Part shown: piece by piece, positions 7,319 to 10,949 of the stretch
Position numbering within the stretch: position 1 is the stretch's first letter
How the letters are laid out: each line of letters begins with the position of its first letter
Assembly: GCA_937957985.1 (NCBI GenBank)
Contig: CALGOH010000040.1
Span: 1-10,949, forward strand
DNA from: an uncultured Verrucomicrobiae bacterium
GTDB lineage: Bacteria; Verrucomicrobiota; Verrucomicrobiia; Verrucomicrobiales; Akkermansiaceae
DNA length: 10,949 nucleotides
Direction of reading: 5' to 3'
Notes under the pieces: generated by a model
What the model saw: only the letters and a program-made list of their open reading frames with translations
The model's database searches: none
What the model was told of the DNA's origin: nothing
Program-made: the position numbers and the translations under genes

Positions 7319-8260
7319 TCAACGGCGGCGACGCCAAATGCCCGCCAACCCCGTCACCGCGACGAAAATCAGGGGGGTCGGTTCCGGAACACCGGTGATC
7401 GCCGCGATGTCGCCGACGTAACTGCTGATGCGGGTCGAATAGAAGCCGCTGGGCACTGGTTCACCCTCATCCTCCACCAGGGTCCAGCCGTCGGCATCAC
7501 TGCCGACGTACATTCCCCGCGCATCGTAGAGCGCGGCCCGGAACTCGTTCGTATCGACCACGTCGTTGTAGTCCCAATCGCCGTCGACCGCGTAGTTGAT
7601 GCCCGCCAGCTTCCACACCCCGCCGTCCAGGATGAAGACCGCTCCGCCGGAGTCACCGCTGGAAAGGTGCGCCTCGTCACCTCCGACCGCCGCATCGAAG
7701 GTCGCGTAAAGATAATCCGCCCCGCCCGATGAAACGGTCGCCGCCACCTGGTTCGTGCCCCAGCGGGCGGCGGTGTCGGCCGCTCCCCAGCGCCAGCCGA
7801 TGTCGTCGCCCGACAAGGTCACCGTGGTCCCTCGCTGGGTGCCCCGCCCCATCACCACCAGATCCTTTCCAAGCTCGTCGGTGCCCGTGTAGAGAGGGGC
7901 GTAGCTGGCAAAGGTCTCGTTAATCTGATAGATCCGCAGGTCGGTGCCCGAGATGTTCCAGTAACCCACGCCGCCGTTTGCCGTCGTGTTGACCGTGTAG
8001 GTCACGTCCGATCCGCCGTTGAAATAATCCTTTGAGACGAAAGTCGTCGGACTGGAGGGGACGTGGGCGGCCGTGATGAAGTGGGTCGGCGAGATCGCGG
8101 TCCCGAGATAACTCCCGAACAGACCTTGGTACTGCCAACCGGAGTCCTCCAGCGATCCTCCGGGCGCCACCTGACGATTGTGGGCGGGATCGCCCGTCGC
8201 GTAAAAAATCACCGCTGACGCTGGTGAAGCGAGCATTCCCAACAAACCGACGATTCTCAT
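7319..8260 (-). CDS. Secreted trypsin-like serine protease with PEP-CTERM sorting signal
   Basis: This 313-residue exported protein has the chymotrypsin-fold triad: H66 in FITAAHV, probable D107 in GTDLRIYQI, and S204 in SSGDSGGAVF. A short signal peptide ends at ASPASA (cleavage after about residue 16). The C-terminus, VPEPTPLIFV, a hydrophobic stretch and RRRR (291-313), is a PEP-CTERM tail, which exosortase recognises and removes when sorting proteins to the envelope. The start at 8260 has AGGA nine bases upstream and keeps the signal peptide at the N-terminus; the longer in-frame start (TTG, 8296) adds an Arg-rich segment. It follows dxr by 11 bp and precedes the ABC exporter, an unusual place for such a gene. 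Substrate unknown; possibly envelope or surface turnover. Protease family and sorting signal are clear from motifs, the role is not. Confidence 0.9.
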   Translation of the reverse strand: MRIVGLLGMLASPASAVIFYATGDPAHNRQVAPGGSLEDSGWQYQGLFGSYLGTAISPTHFITAAHVPSSPTTFVSKDYFNGGSDVTYTVNTTANGGVGYWNISGTDLRIYQINETFASYAPLYTGTDELGKDLVVMGRGTQRGTTVTLSGDDIGWRWGAADTAARWGTNQVAATVSSGGADYLYATFDAAVGGDEAHLSSGDSGGAVFILDGGVWKLAGINYAVDGDWDYNDVVDTNEFRAALYDARGMYVGSDADGWTLVEDEGEPVPSGFYSTRISSYVGDIAAITGVPEPTPLIFVAVTGLAGIWRRRR

Positions 8261-8269
8261 CAGCCGACA

Positions 8270-8273
8270 TCCT
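8270..8273 (-). promoter_or_regulatory. Ribosome binding site of the protease, overlapping the dxr stop
   Basis: AGGA on the minus strand lies nine bases before the ATG at 8260 and shares bases with the TAG stop of dxr (8272-8274). Ribosomes ending dxr would be placed on this site, which suggests translational coupling of the protease to dxr. Confidence 0.55.
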
Positions 8274-9444
8274 ATCGTTCTCCGCCGTCGCCGCAAGCCC
8301 GCTCCGCCTCATCCCTCGCCCACCCGTCCGCGGCGATCACCGAGTCCAGCGAACCGGCGGAGACGACCTCGTGGGCTTCCATGACGCGCCCCACCACCCG
8401 CCAGATGCCGGGGAACGGGATCCGCCCCCCGACGAAGGCATCCACCGCGACCTCGTTGGCCGCGTTGAAGACCGCCGGCAGCGTGCCTCCCGCGAGGCCC
8501 GCCTTCCGCGCCAGATCGAGCGCCGGGAAGTCGGCGCGACGCGGTGCTTCGAAGTCCAGCTTCGCCAGCTCGGCGAAGTCCAGCGGCTCCAGTCCGCCGC
8601 GCAGCCGCTCGGGCCAGGTCAGCGCGTACTGGATGGGAAAGCACATGTCGGTGCGGCTGAGCTGCGCCAGCACCGAGCCGTCGACGAACTCGACCATCGA
8701 GTGGATGATGCTCTGCGGATGCACGACCACGTCGATGCGCTCCATGCCGATGCCGAAAAGCCAGCGTGCCTCGATCATCTCGAGCCCCTTGTTGAAGAGC
8801 GTGGCCGAGTCGATCGTGATCTTGCGGCCCATGTCCCAGGTCGGGTGCTTGAGCGCCTGCTCGACAGTCACCCGCTCGAGTTCCTCCGCCGGAGTCTGCC
8901 GGAAGGGTCCTCCCGATGCGGTCAGGATCAACCTCGCCACCTCGTCCGCACCACCCCGGTGACCGTCGAGGCACTGGAAGATCGCGTTGTGTTCGCTGTC
9001 GACCGGAAGGATGCGCACGCCGTGCCTTTCCGCGGCCGCGGTGACCACCTCGCCGGCCATCACCAGGATCTCCTTGGAGGCCACCGCGAGATCCTTCCCC
9101 GCCTCGATCGCGGCAAGCGCCGGGTGCAGTCCGCCCGTGCCGACGATCGCCACCAGCACGATGTCCGCCTCCGCCATGGTGGCGAGTTCGACCAATCCCC
9201 CGGCCCCGACGTGGACCCGCACGTCCGGAGGAAGCAGGCTCCGGAGTTCCGACTCCTTCGACGCGTCGGCGATCGCCACGTGGCGGACGCCGGTTTCCCT
9301 CGCCTGTTCCGCGAGGCGTTCGACGTTGCCGTTCGCTGACAGTCCGACCAGTTCGATGCGTTCGGGCAGTTGACGCGCCACCTCGAGCGTCGAGCAGCCG
9401 ATCGACCCGGTCGCACCGAGCAGGACGACCTTCCTGCGTTTCAT
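8272..9444 (-). CDS. dxr: 1-deoxy-D-xylulose 5-phosphate reductoisomerase
   Basis: This 390-residue cytosolic enzyme converts DXP to 2-C-methyl-D-erythritol 4-phosphate with NADPH, the committed step of the MEP isoprenoid pathway. Visible motifs are the NADPH loop GATGSIG (10-16), VASKE (121-125), metal ligands D149 and E151 in PVDSEHNAIF, E222 in NKGLEMIEARWLF, the flexible-loop segment ASGGPFR (176-182) and HPQSIIHSM (242-250). Length matches the family. The ASKE segment differs from the more common ANKE at the cofactor side. The start ATG overlaps the cdsA stop by four bases (ATGA), and the enlarged frame running upstream is only a shadow of cdsA. Gene order cdsA-dxr is widespread in bacteria; here rseP does not follow. 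Confidence 0.97.
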   Translation of the reverse strand: MKRRKVVLLGATGSIGCSTLEVARQLPERIELVGLSANGNVERLAEQARETGVRHVAIADASKESELRSLLPPDVRVHVGAGGLVELATMAEADIVLVAIVGTGGLHPALAAIEAGKDLAVASKEILVMAGEVVTAAAERHGVRILPVDSEHNAIFQCLDGHRGGADEVARLILTASGGPFRQTPAEELERVTVEQALKHPTWDMGRKITIDSATLFNKGLEMIEARWLFGIGMERIDVVVHPQSIIHSMVEFVDGSVLAQLSRTDMCFPIQYALTWPERLRGGLEPLDFAELAKLDFEAPRRADFPALDLARKAGLAGGTLPAVFNAANEVAVDAFVGGRIPFPGIWRVVGRVMEAHEVVSAGSLDSVIAADGWARDEAERACGDGGER

Positions 9445-10346
9445 CCCGCCACCCATGTCACGTAGAGGTAAAGCAGCGGGAGCGTGAAACACAGCGAGTC
9501 GATCAGGTCGAGCGCGCCGCCGATGCCCGGCAGCACGTGGCCGGAATCCTTCACCGAGAGGCTGCGCTTCAAGACGCTCTCGGCGAGGTCGCCCACCACC
9601 GCGGCGAGGGAAAGCACGATGCTCAGCACCACGACCATCGGCCAGCCGCCGAGCACGTGGAGTCCGGTCGAGAAGTTCGGCATGTCGTCGCGGAACAGGG
9701 CGTAGAGACCGCAGCCGGCAAGCAGGGCGAAGGCGATCGCGCCGCCGAATCCCTGCCAGGTCTTCCCGGGGCTGATGTGCGGGATCATCTTGTGACGGCC
9801 GATCGCCGAGCCGACGATGTAGGCGCCCATGTCGGTGAACTTGGTCACCGCGATTCCCCACAGCACCAGCATCGCGCCCGGAACTTCGCCGGGTCCCGGC
9901 ACGACGAAGATCAACCGCGCGGCGAAGTTGAAGAGGAAGGCGATGTAGACGAAGCCGAAGAGCGTCAGGGCCACCGCGAGGATCGGCCCGTTGCCTTCGA
10001 TCGGTCTCCGCAACTGCAGCGCGAACGCTCCGGCCATCGCGGCGAAGATCGCAATGCCGTCGAACCAGACCGGCACGCCGTCGCCCAGAAGAAACCCATA
10101 GAGTCCGACCGAATAGGCGAGGGACAAGACCACCAGGAAACCGGGAAAACCCCTGACACCCCCGTCCTTGAGCATCCGCACGTATTCCACCGTCGCCAGC
10201 ATCACCAGCAGGCCGATCAGCGACACGTAGGCCCAGTCGAGCCGGCTGACGAACGCCGCGGTCACCAACGCCCACAGCCCGAGGGTGCTGGCGGTGCGCT
10301 TGACGAAGGTCACGGCCTTCGAGTCTTTGCCGGGGGCGGGCGTCAT
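9441..10346 (-). CDS. cdsA: Phosphatidate cytidylyltransferase (CDP-diglyceride synthase)
   Basis: This 301-residue polytopic inner-membrane enzyme makes CDP-diacylglycerol from phosphatidate and CTP, the branch point for all phospholipid head groups. It has about eight hydrophobic segments and the family motifs TDMGAYIVG (171-179) and SPGKTWQGFGG (192-202). The C-terminal signature SVLKRSLSVKD (257-267) is followed by PGIGGALDLID (273-283). The signature departs from the textbook HGG and DRxD at two places (I275 and L281), but the acidic residues D267, D280 and D283 are kept, so activity is expected. The start was set at the ATG 10346; a TTG at 10370 would add eight residues, and neither has a clear Shine-Dalgarno. 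It is the first gene of the minus-strand operon, with dxr coupled by a 4-bp overlap. uppS, often found upstream, is absent. Confidence 0.94.
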   Translation of the reverse strand: MTPAPGKDSKAVTFVKRTASTLGLWALVTAAFVSRLDWAYVSLIGLLVMLATVEYVRMLKDGGVRGFPGFLVVLSLAYSVGLYGFLLGDGVPVWFDGIAIFAAMAGAFALQLRRPIEGNGPILAVALTLFGFVYIAFLFNFAARLIFVVPGPGEVPGAMLVLWGIAVTKFTDMGAYIVGSAIGRHKMIPHISPGKTWQGFGGAIAFALLAGCGLYALFRDDMPNFSTGLHVLGGWPMVVVLSIVLSLAAVVGDLAESVLKRSLSVKDSGHVLPGIGGALDLIDSLCFTLPLLYLYVTWVAG

Positions 10347-10433
10347 CGGCGGATTCGTGCGGGCATCCAACCGGTCCCCGCCCCCGCTGGCAAATCATTC
10401 CGCCGCGCAACCTTTCGGTCGTCCCCGGGTTTC

Positions 10434-10490
10434 ATGAACCAGATTCGGAAATTCACCGACTCCAACAACCATCAACCCGCAAACCGATGA
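10434..10490 (+). CDS. Possible 18-codon leader ORF before the EF-hand gene
   Basis: ATG at 10434 opens a frame encoding MNQIRKFTDSNNHQPANR. Its TGA overlaps the ATG of the EF-hand gene (ATGA at 10487-10490). It could couple translation to the downstream gene. There is no Shine-Dalgarno before it and the peptide is not recognised, so it may be chance. Its base composition, richer in A, is unlike the coding sequence around it and looks like an untranslated leader. Confidence 0.25.
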   Translation: MNQIRKFTDSNNHQPANR

Positions 10491-10949
10491 AACATCCTAT
10501 CGTCACCACCACCCTGGCCATCGCACTGGCCGGCGCCCTCGGCGCCGCTCCCGAGGACGGCAAGGGCCCGAAACCCGAACGTGAACGCCGCGGTCCGCCA
10601 CCGGAGGTCATCGCGAAATTCGACAAGGACGGCGACGGCAAGCTCGACGAGGAAGAGCGCAAGGCCGCACGCGAAGCCATGGAGGCCCGCCGCGAGGAAG
10701 GTCGCAAGAAGATGCTCGAGAAGTTCGACACCAACGGCGACGGCAAGCTTGACGAGGCCGAACGCGAGGCGATGCGCGAAGCCATGAAGGCCCGCCATCA
10801 GGAGCTCCTCGACAAGTACGACACCGACAAGGACGGCAAGCTGAGCCCCGAGGAACGCAAGGCCGCCCGCGGCGGCGGAGAACAACGACCGCCGCCCCGC
10901 AGGGGCGGCGGCGGCCGCGAACGAGAGGGCGTCAGCAGAGTAGCAATCG
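10487..10949 (+). CDS. Secreted EF-hand calcium-binding protein (3' end missing)
   Basis: The frame is open for 154 codons to the window edge without a stop. The N-terminus MKHPIVTTTLAIALAGALGA is a signal peptide, cleaved near residue 20-21, so the protein should be exported. Three canonical 12-residue EF-hand loops follow: DKDGDGKLDEEE (46-57), DTNGDGKLDEAE (81-92) and DTDKDGKLSPEE (112-123). Each has acidic or Asn ligands at positions 1, 3 and 5 and Glu at 12, so Ca2+ binding is likely. Helices between the loops are rich in Arg, Glu, Ala and Lys. After the third loop comes a Pro/Arg/Gly-rich tail (129-146). The unit of about 31-35 residues looks like tandem duplication. It is divergent from cdsA and no Shine-Dalgarno is visible. 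The role is unknown; small secreted EF-hand proteins of this kind are common in Verrucomicrobiota and Planctomycetota. Confidence 0.85.
   Translation, partial: MKHPIVTTTLAIALAGALGAAPEDGKGPKPERERRGPPPEVIAKFDKDGDGKLDEEERKAAREAMEARREEGRKKMLEKFDTNGDGKLDEAEREAMREAMKARHQELLDKYDTDKDGKLSPEERKAARGGGEQRPPPRRGGGGREREGVSRVAI
10889..10911 (+). other. Perfect 10-bp GC-only inverted repeat inside the EF-hand gene
   Basis: Arms CCGCCGCCCC and GGGGCGGCGG surround GCA. They encode the Pro/Arg/Gly tail of the EF-hand protein. It is not followed by a T run. It lies 38 bp from the window end and may mark a sequencing or assembly stop rather than a functional element. Confidence 0.6.

Noticed and set aside
5424..7421. 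665-codon open frame antisense to the ABC exporter
   Set aside because: The opposite strand carries all ABC motifs in order. This product is His/Arg/Gln-rich with no recognisable fold, and its start lies inside the intergenic repeat.
8224..9339. 371-codon open frame antisense to dxr
   Set aside because: Shadow of dxr caused by codon bias; no motifs, and dxr on the other strand is certain.
9445..10410. N-terminal extension of dxr giving a 712-residue protein
   Set aside because: The added part is an Arg/Gly-rich out-of-frame reading of cdsA. The Dxr family starts at MKRRKVVLLGATGSIG, with an ATGA overlap to cdsA.
10347..10433. Shared divergent promoters for cdsA and the EF-hand gene, including a sigma-54-like TGGC
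   Set aside because: No convincing -35/-10 pair on either strand, and the TGGC has no properly spaced TTGC partner.
10453..10885. Minus-strand frames opposite the EF-hand gene, with hydrophobic repeated segments
   Set aside because: The repeats mirror the EF-hand duplications on the plus strand. The plus frame has a signal peptide and three canonical calcium loops.

Overview
The window is about 64-66% GC by eye and is almost fully coding. The best guess is a Verrucomicrobiota bacterium. This rests on a secreted protease ending in a short PEP-CTERM tail (VPEP, hydrophobic stretch, RRRR), a small secreted Asp/Glu/Arg-rich EF-hand protein, a CdsA with the non-proteobacterial signature PGIGG...DLID, and weak or absent Shine-Dalgarno sites at most starts. 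The assignment is inference and no rRNA or tRNA gene is present to test it. Both ends cut through genes, so this may be a whole short contig.

Left part (1-3603, minus strand): a type I restriction-modification operon in the order hsdR then hsdM, separated by 3 bp. hsdM runs off the left edge, and an hsdS specificity gene would be expected beyond it. HsdR looks like the EcoAI/EcoEI (type IB) branch.

Middle (3604-5516): a divergent intergenic region, then a plus-strand FGGY-family kinase closest in motifs to eukaryotic-type xylulokinase (XYLB). Two copies of a double-hairpin repeat lie in direct orientation, one just before the kinase and one just after it. Their stems differ in sequence but keep their pairing. 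This is the most interesting non-coding signal in the window.

Right part (5517-10346, minus strand): four co-directional genes, probably one operon, in transcription order cdsA, dxr, a secreted trypsin-like PEP-CTERM protease, and an MsbA-like ABC exporter. cdsA and dxr overlap by 4 bp (ATGA). The dxr stop codon lies inside the likely ribosome binding site of the protease. The first two genes make CDP-diacylglycerol and the isoprenoid precursor MEP. The protease sits where many bacteria have the site-2 protease gene rseP.

Right edge (10434-10949, plus strand): divergent from cdsA, an 18-codon upstream ORF overlaps (ATGA) the start of a secreted three-EF-hand protein that is cut off by the window end.

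No CRISPR array, insertion sequence, integrase, tRNA or phage gene was seen. I found no clear new multi-gene system. The repeat family and the protease in the dxr operon are the points most worth following.
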